Assembly: GCA_964528575.1 (NCBI GenBank)
Contig: CAZGTQ010000315.1
Coordinates: forward strand, 1-15,228
Direction of reading: 5' to 3'
Origin: CAZGTQ01 sp964528575
GTDB taxonomy: Bacteria; Planctomycetota; UBA1135; GCA-002686595
Length of the DNA: 15,228 nt
Part shown: in pieces, positions 1-10,470 of the stretch
Layout: each line of letters starts with the position of its first letter
How positions within the stretch are numbered: position 1 is the first letter of the stretch
Position numbers and translations under genes: made by a program
Notes under the pieces: generated by a model
What the model was told of the DNA's origin: nothing
The model's database searches: none
Seen by the model: only the letters and a program-made list of their open reading frames with translations

Positions 1-104
1 CGGATCGGAACGGCAACTCGAGACTCTCGGGGAACGACTCGGCGCGGACTGCAGATCGCGATCGCTTGCTGATCCGAGCTACGTCCGGGTCCCGCGCCCA
101 CCGA
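1..104. other. rRNA operon spacer downstream of tRNA-Ile, nothing recognised
   Basis: This stretch lies 3' of tRNA-Ile in the direction of rRNA transcription. I see no cloverleaf for tRNA-Ala, which often follows tRNA-Ile in such spacers, and no start of 23S rRNA. If the operon is complete, 23S lies beyond the left edge. Confidence 0.5.
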
Positions 105-181
105 TGGTGGGCCTGCGTGGAGTTGAACCACGGACCTCCCGCTTATCAGGCGGACGCTCTAACCAACTGAGCTACAGGCCC
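105..181 (-). tRNA. tRNA-Ile (anticodon GAU)
   Basis: Read on the minus strand, this 77-nt segment folds into a complete cloverleaf. The acceptor arms GGGCCTG and CAGGCCC pair over 7 bp, and a discriminator A and an encoded CCA follow (105-107 on the plus strand). The D arm is GCTC/GAGC, the anticodon loop is CTGATAA with anticodon GAT, and the T arm is CGTGG-TTCAACT-CCACG. It lies 212 nt downstream of the 16S 3' end, the usual place for tRNA-Ile in a bacterial 16S-23S spacer, so it should be co-transcribed with the rRNA. The anticodon stem contains one T-G pair. Confidence 0.97.
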
Positions 182-1931
<1,750 letters not shown>

Positions 1932-2021
1932 ACTTGATTTCGCTTGATCTATGGTCTTTAGGGAGCGTCCGTCCGGCTCGACGCGGACCGAGGTCCGTGC
2001 CGGGTCGATCCAGGACACTCC

Positions 2022-2034
2022 AATGCTCGCACAG
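2022..2034 (-). other. 5' arm of predicted RNase III processing stem for pre-16S
   Basis: This is the leader-side partner of 318-330. The 10-bp core GTGCGAGCAT is perfectly complementary to ATGCTCGCAC in the spacer. It lies about 90 nt upstream of the mature 16S 5' end. A local hairpin (1984-1997, stem CGGAC/GTCCG, loop of 4) lies between it and the 16S gene. Confidence 0.65.
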
Positions 2035-2053
2035 GCATTCAAGGGCCACCCTC

Positions 2054-2068
2054 GTTTTCAAAGAACGC
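2054..2068 (-). promoter_or_regulatory. boxA-like antitermination element in rRNA leader
   Basis: The minus strand reads GCGTTCTTTGAAAAC, which closely resembles bacterial rRNA boxA elements (E. coli TGCTCTTTAACA). It lies between the promoter and the 5' processing arm, about 123 nt upstream of 16S, as expected for a NusB/S10-dependent antitermination site. Function is inferred from the motif and its position. Confidence 0.75.
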
Positions 2069-2179
2069 ACCGCTCCCGCATCGACCCCCGCAGGGGCCCG
2101 TGGGCGGCGGTTGTTCCGCTCCGTCGCGCGCACCGCGTTCCTCTCGCTGGGAGGCGCTTGCCGCGCGTCGGGGAGGCAG

Positions 2180-2226
2180 ATAGTAGGCTCTTCCGGCCTG
2201 CCGTCAAGCGGTCGGGAAGAAAATGT
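2180..2226 (-). promoter_or_regulatory. rRNA operon promoter with possible UP element
   Basis: On the minus strand, a -35 box TTGACG (2202-2207) and a -10 box TACTAT (2180-2185) are separated by 16 bp. The short spacer and the GC-rich stretch after the -10 box are typical of stringently controlled rRNA promoters. An A/T-rich tract, ACATTTTCTT (2217-2226), lies about 45-53 nt upstream of the predicted start. That is where an UP element would sit, and it stands out in this GC-rich DNA. Transcription should start near 2173, giving a leader of about 240 nt. Confidence 0.7.
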
Positions 2227-2307
2227 GGCGGAGGCGCCCATTCCGAGCGCAAGCCCTTCCCCATACGGTGGTTAGGAAGAGCGGAGGCGTAGAAGAAGCC
2301 TGCCGGA

Positions 2308-3651
2308 TCAGGGCTGGACAACCACCTCGGAGCCCACGGGGACGATCTCGGCGAGCTCGAGCACGTCCTCGTCCTGCATCCGCACGCAGCCCAAGCTCAC
2401 GGCCTGGCCCACCGTCTCCGGCTCGTCGGTCCCGTGGAACCCGAGCGAGGTCTCGCGCCCGTCCGGGTAGGTCCACCCCACCCAGTAGGCTCCGAGCGGG
2501 TTCTCGGGGTGCCCGTGCGGGATCGGCGCCTCTCCGGGACCGGGGAACCACATCGGCTTCTCCTGCTTGTCACCCACGAGGAACCGCCCGACGTACGTGT
2601 CCTGGCCCGGCCGACCGATCGCGACCTCCCAGGCCGCCGCGACCTCGCCCCCGAGCAAGTAGAGCACCCATCGCGCGTCGAGGTCGACGAGCGTGCTCGC
2701 CTGGTCGAGCGGGACGCGCAGGATCTCCCCGGCCTGCAGGTAGCGACCGCCGGCGCGGTTCGCGCGCTCGATCAGCCCCGTGCAAATCGTGCGCTCGGGG
2801 TGACGCGCGAGGAAGCGCTTGCGGATGCCCGTCATCGTGTCTCCGCCCTCGACCCGCACCTCCTCCGCCGGCCAGTCGCTGCGCGGATTCCAGCGGTGCC
2901 CCGCCTGCGCGCGCTCGAGACCGGCCGTCCAGCGAGCGAGCGCGGCCCGGTCGGGCGGCCACGGCGCTCCGATCTCGCCGAGCAGCAGATCGGAGTACCC
3001 GCGCGCCGCGGCCGCGAGGTCGCCGCTCGCGAGCGCAGTCCCGGCCGTCTGTTCTGCGATCGCCATCGCCATGCCGCGCGCCAGCGGCGTCGCGGCGCGC
3101 GGCGCGCGGGGCAGCCCCACCTGGGGCCGCCCGACCGCGTGCGCGAGCAGCACGAGCTCGTCGGCGTGCAGCGTGCTGTCGTCGATCCTCCCGATGAGCG
3201 CCTCGGCGCGCGCGAAGTCGCCGGCGCGCGCCGCGGCGAACGCGGCGGCGAGGAACGCGCGCGGCCCGCGCCCCTCGACCTGCGCGAGCCAACTCTCGAC
3301 GCGGGCGTGCTCGGCGTGGGCGAGCATCGCCCCGAGCGTCACCACCAATGGATCGCCCGCGCCCCCCGCGACGTCCGCGAACGGCGAAGCGGACGGAGCG
3401 ACGAGCGGCTCCGGCGGAGCGACGGGCGGCGTCGCGGGCGCCGAGGCCCGTGAGCGCACGGACTCACCGGAAACGACGGCGGGATCGGCGGGAGCGGCAG
3501 GCCCATCGCTGGCGACGGTGTTCGCGGGCGCTGCCGGCTGCTGCGCGCCCGCGCCGGGATCACCCGCGGCGCCGACGTCGGCCCGGGGATAGAAATGCAG
3601 GACGGCCCAGAACGACAGCCCCCCGAGGAGGAGCAGGAGAAGTGCGCGCAT
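2308..3651 (-). CDS. membrane-anchored LysM and L,D-transpeptidase (YkuD) protein
   Basis: This 447-aa protein probably forms 3-3 peptidoglycan cross-links or attaches proteins to the wall in the periplasm. The N-terminus starts MRALL and holds one hydrophobic segment (about 4-20), a signal anchor. An Ala/Pro-rich linker (about 25-100) and a helical, TPR-like region (about 100-245) follow. Then come a LysM-like domain (about 264-314) and a C-terminal YkuD domain (about 318-447). The catalytic signature is complete: HGT with His406 and SLGCVRM with Cys422. The start is uncertain. An in-frame ATG at 3750 has GGGAG eight bases upstream and would add 33 residues before the membrane segment. I prefer 3651 because it puts the anchor at the N-terminus, although its own ribosome site is weak. 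The gene stands alone, with the rRNA promoter directly downstream. The family call is firm; the exact substrate is unknown. Confidence 0.9.
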   Translation of the reverse strand: MRALLLLLLGGLSFWAVLHFYPRADVGAAGDPGAGAQQPAAPANTVASDGPAAPADPAVVSGESVRSRASAPATPPVAPPEPLVAPSASPFADVAGGAGDPLVVTLGAMLAHAEHARVESWLAQVEGRGPRAFLAAAFAAARAGDFARAEALIGRIDDSTLHADELVLLAHAVGRPQVGLPRAPRAATPLARGMAMAIAEQTAGTALASGDLAAAARGYSDLLLGEIGAPWPPDRAALARWTAGLERAQAGHRWNPRSDWPAEEVRVEGGDTMTGIRKRFLARHPERTICTGLIERANRAGGRYLQAGEILRVPLDQASTLVDLDARWVLYLLGGEVAAAWEVAIGRPGQDTYVGRFLVGDKQEKPMWFPGPGEAPIPHGHPENPLGAYWVGWTYPDGRETSLGFHGTDEPETVGQAVSLGCVRMQDEDVLELAEIVPVGSEVVVQP

Positions 3652-3786
3652 CGGCTCGCGCGGGGTGTCGGATCCCCGCGTCCATGGGGCAAGCGGATCG
3701 GGACGGCCGGGGCTCGACGCTGCCGCGAGGTCGAGCGAGAGCGAGAGCATGAGGGAAGCTCCCGACAGCGCCGTGCCCGGGAGGAT

Positions 3787-3806
3787 CCTGAACCGGTTCG
3801 TTCAGG
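3787..3806. repeat. inverted repeat upstream of the L,D-transpeptidase gene
   Basis: CCTGAAC (3787-3793) and GTTCAGG (3800-3806) form a 7-bp stem with a 6-base loop. The sequence also contains the 10-bp palindrome GAACCGGTTC (3790-3799). It lies in the intergenic region before the transpeptidase, 37 bp from the ATG at 3750 and about 136 bp from the one at 3651. It could be an operator or an RNA hairpin in the leader. I see no convincing -35/-10 pair next to it. Confidence 0.4.
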
Positions 3807-3931
3807 TGGGCCCGATCACCACGCGGTCCTGCCGCGTCGGAACGAAGTGGGCCCTGGAAACGCGTGTTAGGCTCGAGGATTCGTCCGGGTTCACGAGCGC
3901 CGTCAGGTGGGCTTCCGGACGGAACGTAGCA

Positions 3932-3967
3932 TCCGAGGAGCCCTCGGACAACGCGGCCCACGCCGCG
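3932..3967 (-). terminator. tandem hairpins after the oxidoreductase gene
   Basis: Two back-to-back stem-loops lie within 40 bases of the oxidoreductase stop codon. The nearer, at 3952-3967, has stem CGCGGC/GCCGCG and a 4-base loop. The next, at 3932-3948, has stem TCCGAGG/CCTCGGA and a 3-base loop. No T-run follows, so this is not a classical intrinsic terminator. It may stabilise the transcript end or act with a factor. The rest of the 318-nt gap (3652-3969) shows only the inverted repeat at 3787-3806. Confidence 0.4.
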
Positions 3968-3969
3968 CT

Positions 3970-4989
3970 CTACCAACCCGCGGCGCGGATCTCGCTCGCG
4001 ATCCGTTCGGCGAGCGCGAGCGCGCGGCGGCCGTCCTCCCCCGCCACCACGGGCCGCTCGCCCGAGCGCACGCAGCGCAGGAACGCGTCGAGCTCCGCCT
4101 GCAGCGGCCGCTCGCCGCCGAGCTCGAGCTCGGTCACCGACAGGATGTCGTCGCCGAGCTCCTCGCTCATCGCCGCGAGCGCCTCGGGGGGCTTCTCGCG
4201 CAGCGCCTCGCGCGCCTCCTCCCACCGCGGTCCCTTGCGCACGAGCAGCCCGTAGTTCTTGTGGAAATCGAGGCTGACGTAGCTCTCGGGCGAGAAGAGC
4301 CGGAAGCGACGCAGCGGCTGGAGCGACGCGCGGCTCGCCGTGACGTTCGCCCGGCCGCCGCCACGGAAGACGAGCCGCACCGACGCGATGTCCTCGGCGT
4401 CCGTCAGGATCCGCCCACCGGCCGCGTCGACGCTCACGACCTCGTCGCGCATCAGCTCGAGCACGAGGTCGAGGTCGTGGATCATCAGGTCGTGCACGAC
4501 GCCGACGTCGAGCGCGCGGAAGCCGAACGTCGCCATCCGGTGGCACTCGATGAAGCGCGGCACGATTCCGAGCTCCTGCACCCGCCGCACGCCCGGCTGG
4601 AAGCGCTCGACGTGCCCGACCGCGAGGGCCGCGCCGCCGCGCGCGGCCGCCGCGATCAGCCGGTCCGCCTCCTCGAGGTTCGCCGCGAGCGGCTTCTCGA
4701 CCAGGCACGCCAGACCGCGCTCGAGCAGCGGCGCCGCCACGGTCGCGTGAGCCGACGTCGGCACGACGACGCTGACCGCCTCGACGTCGGCCGGCAAATC
4801 GTCCGCCGAGCGCAGCGCGCGGCAGCCGAGCTCGTCGGCGAGCGCCCCAGCGCGCTCCGCGTCCCGGTCGACGACCGCGACGAGCTCCGCTTCGGGATGC
4901 GCGGCCCAGATGCGCGCGTGGATCCGCCCCAGGTGGCCGACGCCGACGACGGCGACGCGCAGGCGCTCCCCCCGGCGGACGCCCGTCAC
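3970..4989 (-). CDS. Gfo/Idh/MocA family NAD(P)-dependent sugar oxidoreductase, possibly GnnA-like
   Basis: This 339-aa protein has the family's two-domain layout. An N-terminal Rossmann fold carries the dinucleotide motif GVGHLG (16-21) and the signature EKP (98-100), whose Lys99 is the usual catalytic or cofactor-contacting lysine. The C-terminal substrate domain contains HDLMIHD (166-172), with the D-x3-H pair typical of sugar dehydrogenases of this family. It starts with GTG at 4989, preceded by a G-rich site, 25 nt after the lpxC-fabZ stop, so it is almost certainly in the same operon. In lipid A gene clusters, such proteins are often GnnA, which oxidises the 3-OH of UDP-GlcNAc so that GnnB can aminate it. 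That role is inferred from context only. No GnnB-type aminotransferase lies in the window, and other nucleotide-sugar substrates are possible. Confidence 0.88.
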   Translation of the reverse strand: MTGVRRGERLRVAVVGVGHLGRIHARIWAAHPEAELVAVVDRDAERAGALADELGCRALRSADDLPADVEAVSVVVPTSAHATVAAPLLERGLACLVEKPLAANLEEADRLIAAAARGGAALAVGHVERFQPGVRRVQELGIVPRFIECHRMATFGFRALDVGVVHDLMIHDLDLVLELMRDEVVSVDAAGGRILTDAEDIASVRLVFRGGGRANVTASRASLQPLRRFRLFSPESYVSLDFHKNYGLLVRKGPRWEEAREALREKPPEALAAMSEELGDDILSVTELELGGERPLQAELDAFLRCVRSGERPVVAGEDGRRALALAERIASEIRAAGW

Positions 4990-5014
4990 GCTCGCCCCCG
5001 TCGCACGGAGCCCA

Positions 5015-6307
5015 TCACGCCTCGGCCATCGTGAACGTGAGCAGCGCCTCGCACACGATGCGCCCCGCGACCGTCCCGACGCCGCGCACTTGGCCGAACT
5101 GGCCCTTCATCCGCACCGTCTCGACCTCGATGCGCAACTGGTCACCCGGCGTCACCGGCGCGCGCAGCTTGACCTTGTCGATCGCCCACAGAACGGCGAG
5201 CTTGCCCGTGTTCTCGAGCTTGCGCAGCAGGAGCACGCCCGCGAGCTGCGCCATCGCCTCGAGCTGCAGCACGCCAGGCATGAGCGGCGCCTCGGGGAAA
5301 TGGCCCATGAAGAACGGCTCGTTGATCGTGACGTTCTTGATGCCCACGGCGCGCTGGTAGCCCTCGATCTCGATCACGCGGTCGATCAGGAGGAACGGGT
5401 AGCGGTGCGGGAGCATCCGCATGACCTCGCGCACGTCCAGGCCGGACTCGCGCACGATCAGCCCGCGCGCCTCCTGCTGCTGCATCAGGTCGACGAGCCG
5501 GTGCACGAGCTCCGCGTTCGTCGCGTGACCCGAGCCCGTCGCGATCACGTGCGCGTGCAGGTCGGCACCGAGGAGCTGCAGGTCGCCGAGCAGGTCGAGC
5601 ATCTTGTGCCGCACCGGCTCGTTCGGCATCCGCAACTGCGTCTGCGGATCGCCGAGCACGACCGTGTTCTCGCGCGTCGCGCCCTTGCCGAAGCCCGCGC
5701 GGCGCAGCTCGTCGACCTCGGACGCGAGACAGAACGTGCGCGCGGCGGCGATCTCGCTCGTGAACGTCTCGGGCGAGACCTCGAGCTGGAGCGAGCCGTT
5801 CGGCACCCCGGGCTCCTCGAACGTCGCGATGTACTGGAGCGTCAGCGCCGGCCGGTCGGGCGGCAGCGCGACCAGCGTGGCGCGCCCGTTGCGCACGTAG
5901 ACCGGCCGGTCGAGCCGGAAGCAGCGCGCCTCGGCCCGTTGCTCGACGATGCCGGCCTGCTGGAACAGCTCGACGAGCTCCTTCGCGCTGCCGTCGAGCG
6001 CCGGCAGCTCCGGGCCGGAGAGCTCGACGGTCAGGTTGTCGATGCCGAGCCCGTTGCAGACGGCGAGGAAGTGCTCGACCGTGTCGACGTTCGTCCCGTT
6101 GCGCTGCAGGCGCGTCCGGCGGTCCTTCGACGAGTGGTAGGCGATGCGCGCCGGGATCGGGAGCGCGTCCGCGACGTCGGTGCGCACGAACTCGATCCCC
6201 GTGCCCTGAGCCGCGGGCAGGACCCGAGCCTGCACCGAATCGCCGGTATGGATCCCGACGCCGGAGAATTCGACGGCGGTCCGCAAAGTACGTTGAAGGC
6301 GGGTCAC
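5015..6307 (-). CDS. lpxC/fabZ: bifunctional LpxC deacetylase / FabZ dehydratase
   Basis: This is a 430-aa fusion of two cytoplasmic enzymes. Residues about 1-290 are LpxC, the zinc enzyme that deacetylates UDP-3-O-acyl-GlcNAc, the committed step of lipid A synthesis. Zinc ligands His79 (TVEH), His234 and Asp238 (RHKMLD) are present, as are Glu78 and the GHxxN histidine (His261). Residues about 295-430 are FabZ, (3R)-hydroxyacyl-ACP dehydratase, with GHFP (His336) and the Glu350 of QLEAMAQ. The GTG at 6307 is chosen because it puts the zinc histidine at 79, as in E. coli, and puts about 15 residues before GVGIHTG. A GTG at 6340 would add 11 residues but falls at the predicted transcription start. 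Such fusions are known in Bacteroidota and some related groups. The fusion couples the enzymes that compete for hydroxyacyl-ACP. Confidence 0.96.
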   Translation of the reverse strand: MTRLQRTLRTAVEFSGVGIHTGDSVQARVLPAAQGTGIEFVRTDVADALPIPARIAYHSSKDRRTRLQRNGTNVDTVEHFLAVCNGLGIDNLTVELSGPELPALDGSAKELVELFQQAGIVEQRAEARCFRLDRPVYVRNGRATLVALPPDRPALTLQYIATFEEPGVPNGSLQLEVSPETFTSEIAAARTFCLASEVDELRRAGFGKGATRENTVVLGDPQTQLRMPNEPVRHKMLDLLGDLQLLGADLHAHVIATGSGHATNAELVHRLVDLMQQQEARGLIVRESGLDVREVMRMLPHRYPFLLIDRVIEIEGYQRAVGIKNVTINEPFFMGHFPEAPLMPGVLQLEAMAQLAGVLLLRKLENTGKLAVLWAIDKVKLRAPVTPGDQLRIEVETVRMKGQFGQVRGVGTVAGRIVCEALLTFTMAEA

Positions 6308-6349
6308 GATGGAGCGCTCGACAGGGCGACGACGCCCCACTGGGCCAGT

Positions 6350-6378
6350 GGTGTAGCCGTCCCCCGCGGGGGTGTCAA
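6350..6378 (-). promoter_or_regulatory. candidate promoter for lpxC-fabZ
   Basis: In the gap after bamA, the minus strand has a perfect -35 box TTGACA (6373-6378), a 17-bp spacer and a weaker -10 box TACACC (6350-6355, 3 of 6 matches). Transcription would begin near 6343 and leave a leader of about 36 nt before the GTG at 6307. The spacer contains the 12-bp palindrome CCCCCGCGGGGG, which could affect polymerase binding. The -35 box and spacing support the call; the poor -10 box weakens it. Confidence 0.45.
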
Positions 6379-6390
6379 CCGGATCCGGTT
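6361..6390. repeat. two adjacent palindromes at the bamA-lpxC junction
   Basis: AACCGGATCCGGTT (6377-6390) is a perfect 14-bp palindrome and CCCCCGCGGGGG (6361-6372) a perfect 12-bp one, only 4 bp apart. The first starts 5 bp after the bamA stop codon and shares two bases with the TTGACA box; the second fills most of the promoter spacer. The arrangement suits an operator, a transcript-end structure for bamA, or both. No regulator is identified. Confidence 0.55.
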
Positions 6391-6394
6391 GCGG

Positions 6395-8965
6395 TCAGAG
6401 GCCGATCGAGAAGTTGATCACGCGCGTGTCGTCGCCGTCCCCCTCGCGGATCGGGAAGCCGAACGTGAGCGTGATCGGCACGGGGACCGTGAGCCCGATG
6501 CCGAAGCCGATCGACGCGCGAAGCTCGTCGACGTCCAGCGTGAAGGGTTCGGGATCGAGCACGCCCCAGTCGAGGAAGAGGAGCCCGCGCACCGCCTCGA
6601 TCGGGTCGACCGATCCGGCGGGGACGTTCGTCAGGAGCGGAATGCGGTACTCGATCGAGCCGTTCAGGTACGTCTCGCCGCCGATCGGGAAGCCGTCGCG
6701 GTTGGGACCGACGCCGCGGAAGTCGAAGCCGCGCAGCGTGCCCGAGCCGCCGAGGAAGGAGCGCTCGGTGTAGGGGACGTCGTCCGTGTCTCCGAACGGC
6801 TGGCTCACGCCGAGCCCGAGCTCGAGCTTGTATCCGGTGCGCACTCCCTCGCGCTCGAGCGACGTCAGGCCGTAATACTCGCCGCGCACCGTCGCCGAGG
6901 CGAACTCGAAGTCGCTGCCCCAGGCGTCGTCGTACACCTCGACGCCGGCGAACAGCGTGTGCCCCTCGCGCGGGAAGAGGAACGAGTCGAGCTCGCGCCA
7001 ACTGTAGCCGATCTCGACCAGGTTCAGGTTGTTCGACCCCTCTTGAGCGAGGAGCTGGTCGGGCACCGCCGGCGGGTCGATCAGCGATGGCTCGCCGCCC
7101 GTCTCGATGTCGTCGACGCGCACGTCGCCCAGCCCGAAGCCGACGAAGACCGACGAGTCGGCGGTCACTTGGCGACCGAAGCGCACCTGCGCCGAGCGGC
7201 GCCGCTCGTCGTGCGTCTCGTAGATGCGGAACGACTGCTCGAGCGTGAAATCGAAGCTGATCCGGTCGCGGTGCGTGCCGAACAGGTCCGGCTCCTGGAA
7301 GCGCAGCCGACCGCGCGTGAGCTCCGTGCCGGGCGAGAAGATCAGCTCGAGCCGCTGTCCGGCGCCGTGGAACGCTTCCTTGCGCCCGACCTCCTCGAAC
7401 ATGTTCCAGAACGAGGTCGGCGGCGAGAACAGGTCGAAGTTCGCCATCGTCAGCGACACGGTGCCGAACAAGCCGAGGTTGCTCCCGGCGCCGCCGCTCA
7501 CGTTGAACTGCAGGACCTGCCCCTCCTCGACGACGTACTCCAGGTCCTTCCAACCCGGCTCGCCGGTGTCGACGAAGCGGAACGTCGGTTCGGGGTGGTC
7601 GAGGCGGTTGAACGGGTCGGTGAAGTAGCCGAGCCCGCGCAGGCGGCTCAGCGAGCGCTGGATCTGGCCGAGGTCGGCGACCTGACCGGGAAAGACCGTC
7701 AACTGCCGGCGCACGACGCGGTCCTCGGTGTGCGCGGTTCCCTGGAAGCGGATCTCGCGGATGCGCTGCTGCTGTCCCTGCGCGATCCGGTACGTCAGGT
7801 GGACGCGCTTGTTCTCGTAGTCGTACACGCGCACCGGATCGAGGAACTGCCAGCGCTCGGCGTCGTTGAGCGAGGAGTGCGCGAGATAGCCGCGCTCGCC
7901 GTAGTAGTCGAGCAACGCGCGTCGGTCGCGGCGCAAGCGGATCTCGTCGTACTGCACCCCGGGCTGGAGCTCGAGCAGCTCGAGCAGCTCCTGCTCGGGA
8001 AAGAGCAGCTCGGCCGGCTCCTCCACCGGCGCCGCCCGCTCGTCCGGGGCCGGAACCAGCCGCACGGCCTCGACGCCGAGCGAGCCCATCGTGTACGGCT
8101 CGCCCTCGTCGATCGCGATGTGGATCGTCACCCACTCGCGATCGTCGTCGAACTCGAGCCGATGGACATCGACGACCGCGTCGAGCCAGCCGCGCTCGCG
8201 GTACACCTGGCGCATCGCCAGCACGTCCGCGTCGAGCGTCTCCTCGACGAAGTCGTCCTTGAACAGGAACCCGAGGAACGGCGAGCCGAGCTCGGGATTC
8301 GCGTACTCGACCAGCCCGCTCTTCCACGGCCAGATCCCGCGCTCGGGCAGCGACTCGTTGCCGCGGATCACGACGTCCCAGACGTGGACCGCGGGCCCTT
8401 CGCGGATCTCGAAGATCACGTCCGGCGGCGCGTCGGCGGTCGCGGGCCGCTCGACGACGACGACTTCGACGAAGTGGAAGCCGTTGCGCCGGTAGTTGTC
8501 GATCAGGCGCCTGCGCACGCGCTGCGCCTCGTTCGCGTAGAGCTCCTCGCCCGGGTCGAGGCGCGCCCACTCGAGGATCGTCGCGAGCGAGAATTCCTCG
8601 TGGCCGACGAAGCGCGGCTCGAGGTCGACCGGCATCTCGATCGCGAGCACGACGAGCTCGATGCCGCCCTCGACGTCGCGGTAGTTGACCGTCACCTGGA
8701 TGCGGCGCGTGTCCCACAGACGCCGCACGCCACGGGTGAGCGCCTCCTTGTCCAGCGGCTCGCCGATCGTCTGGCCGAGCGCGGCGACGGCGACCGACTC
8801 CGGCACGCGCTGCAGCCCCTGGACCTCGATCGCGAGCACGTCGGGCTCCAGCTTCGGCGCCGGCGGCGGCTCCGAGCCCGAGGGAGGCAGGTCCTGCCAC
8901 GGGGCCGCGCCGGCGGAAGCGCCGGAAGCGAACACGAGCAGCGCTGCGAGGAGGAGGCGTAGCAA
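6395..8965 (-). CDS. bamA: BamA / Omp85 outer-membrane assembly factor
   Basis: This 856-aa protein is the central subunit of the machine that inserts beta-barrel proteins into the outer membrane. A signal peptide of about 21 residues (Leu/Ala-rich, ending SAGA) leads into a periplasmic region of about five POTRA-like repeats (roughly 43-112, 113-190, 190-289, 290-397 and 401-485). The last has the familiar form IREIRFQGT...EDRVVRRQL. The C-terminal barrel (about 485-856) contains the family's loop-6 motif LRGF (744-747) and alternating hydrophobic strands. POTRA boundaries are estimated by eye. The start is a TTG with no clear ribosome site; the frame stays open upstream, so the true start could differ. 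The last residues, INFSIGL, end in Leu rather than the aromatic residue usual in a barrel beta-signal. It lies between dnaB (112 nt) and lpxC-fabZ. TamA or another Omp85 is possible, but length and repeat number favour BamA. Confidence 0.93.
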   Translation of the reverse strand: MLRLLLAALLVFASGASAGAAPWQDLPPSGSEPPPAPKLEPDVLAIEVQGLQRVPESVAVAALGQTIGEPLDKEALTRGVRRLWDTRRIQVTVNYRDVEGGIELVVLAIEMPVDLEPRFVGHEEFSLATILEWARLDPGEELYANEAQRVRRRLIDNYRRNGFHFVEVVVVERPATADAPPDVIFEIREGPAVHVWDVVIRGNESLPERGIWPWKSGLVEYANPELGSPFLGFLFKDDFVEETLDADVLAMRQVYRERGWLDAVVDVHRLEFDDDREWVTIHIAIDEGEPYTMGSLGVEAVRLVPAPDERAAPVEEPAELLFPEQELLELLELQPGVQYDEIRLRRDRRALLDYYGERGYLAHSSLNDAERWQFLDPVRVYDYENKRVHLTYRIAQGQQQRIREIRFQGTAHTEDRVVRRQLTVFPGQVADLGQIQRSLSRLRGLGYFTDPFNRLDHPEPTFRFVDTGEPGWKDLEYVVEEGQVLQFNVSGGAGSNLGLFGTVSLTMANFDLFSPPTSFWNMFEEVGRKEAFHGAGQRLELIFSPGTELTRGRLRFQEPDLFGTHRDRISFDFTLEQSFRIYETHDERRRSAQVRFGRQVTADSSVFVGFGLGDVRVDDIETGGEPSLIDPPAVPDQLLAQEGSNNLNLVEIGYSWRELDSFLFPREGHTLFAGVEVYDDAWGSDFEFASATVRGEYYGLTSLEREGVRTGYKLELGLGVSQPFGDTDDVPYTERSFLGGSGTLRGFDFRGVGPNRDGFPIGGETYLNGSIEYRIPLLTNVPAGSVDPIEAVRGLLFLDWGVLDPEPFTLDVDELRASIGFGIGLTVPVPITLTFGFPIREGDGDDTRVINFSIGL

Positions 8966-9077
8966 CCGGCTACCGGGGGGTGGGTCGCTGGCGGACTGCC
9001 GGCGAGCGCGCAGGATAGCCTCGCAGCCTGGCCGTTCGAGGCCCGCGTCCAGGAAGACCCCTCCCGGGCGCCGGGCG

Positions 9078-10466
<1,389 letters not shown>

Positions 10467-10470
10467 GTTC

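Noticed and set aside
2217..2238. GGCG/CGCC hairpin followed by ACATTTTCTT as a terminator for the transpeptidase gene
   Set aside because: The stem is only 4 bp. The A/T tract lies at the UP-element position of the rRNA promoter, which explains it better.
2223..3453. Long plus-strand frames opposite the L,D-transpeptidase
   Set aside because: They are antisense shadows with Arg/Pro/Ala-rich composition. The minus-strand frame has an intact catalytic signature and a LysM domain.
4910..8962. A 1350-codon open frame on the plus strand, opposite bamA, lpxC-fabZ and part of the oxidoreductase
   Set aside because: It is antisense to three genes with clear family motifs. Its translation is dominated by Arg, Ala, Asp, Glu, Val and Leu repeats without domains, as expected when GC-rich codons are read on the opposite strand.
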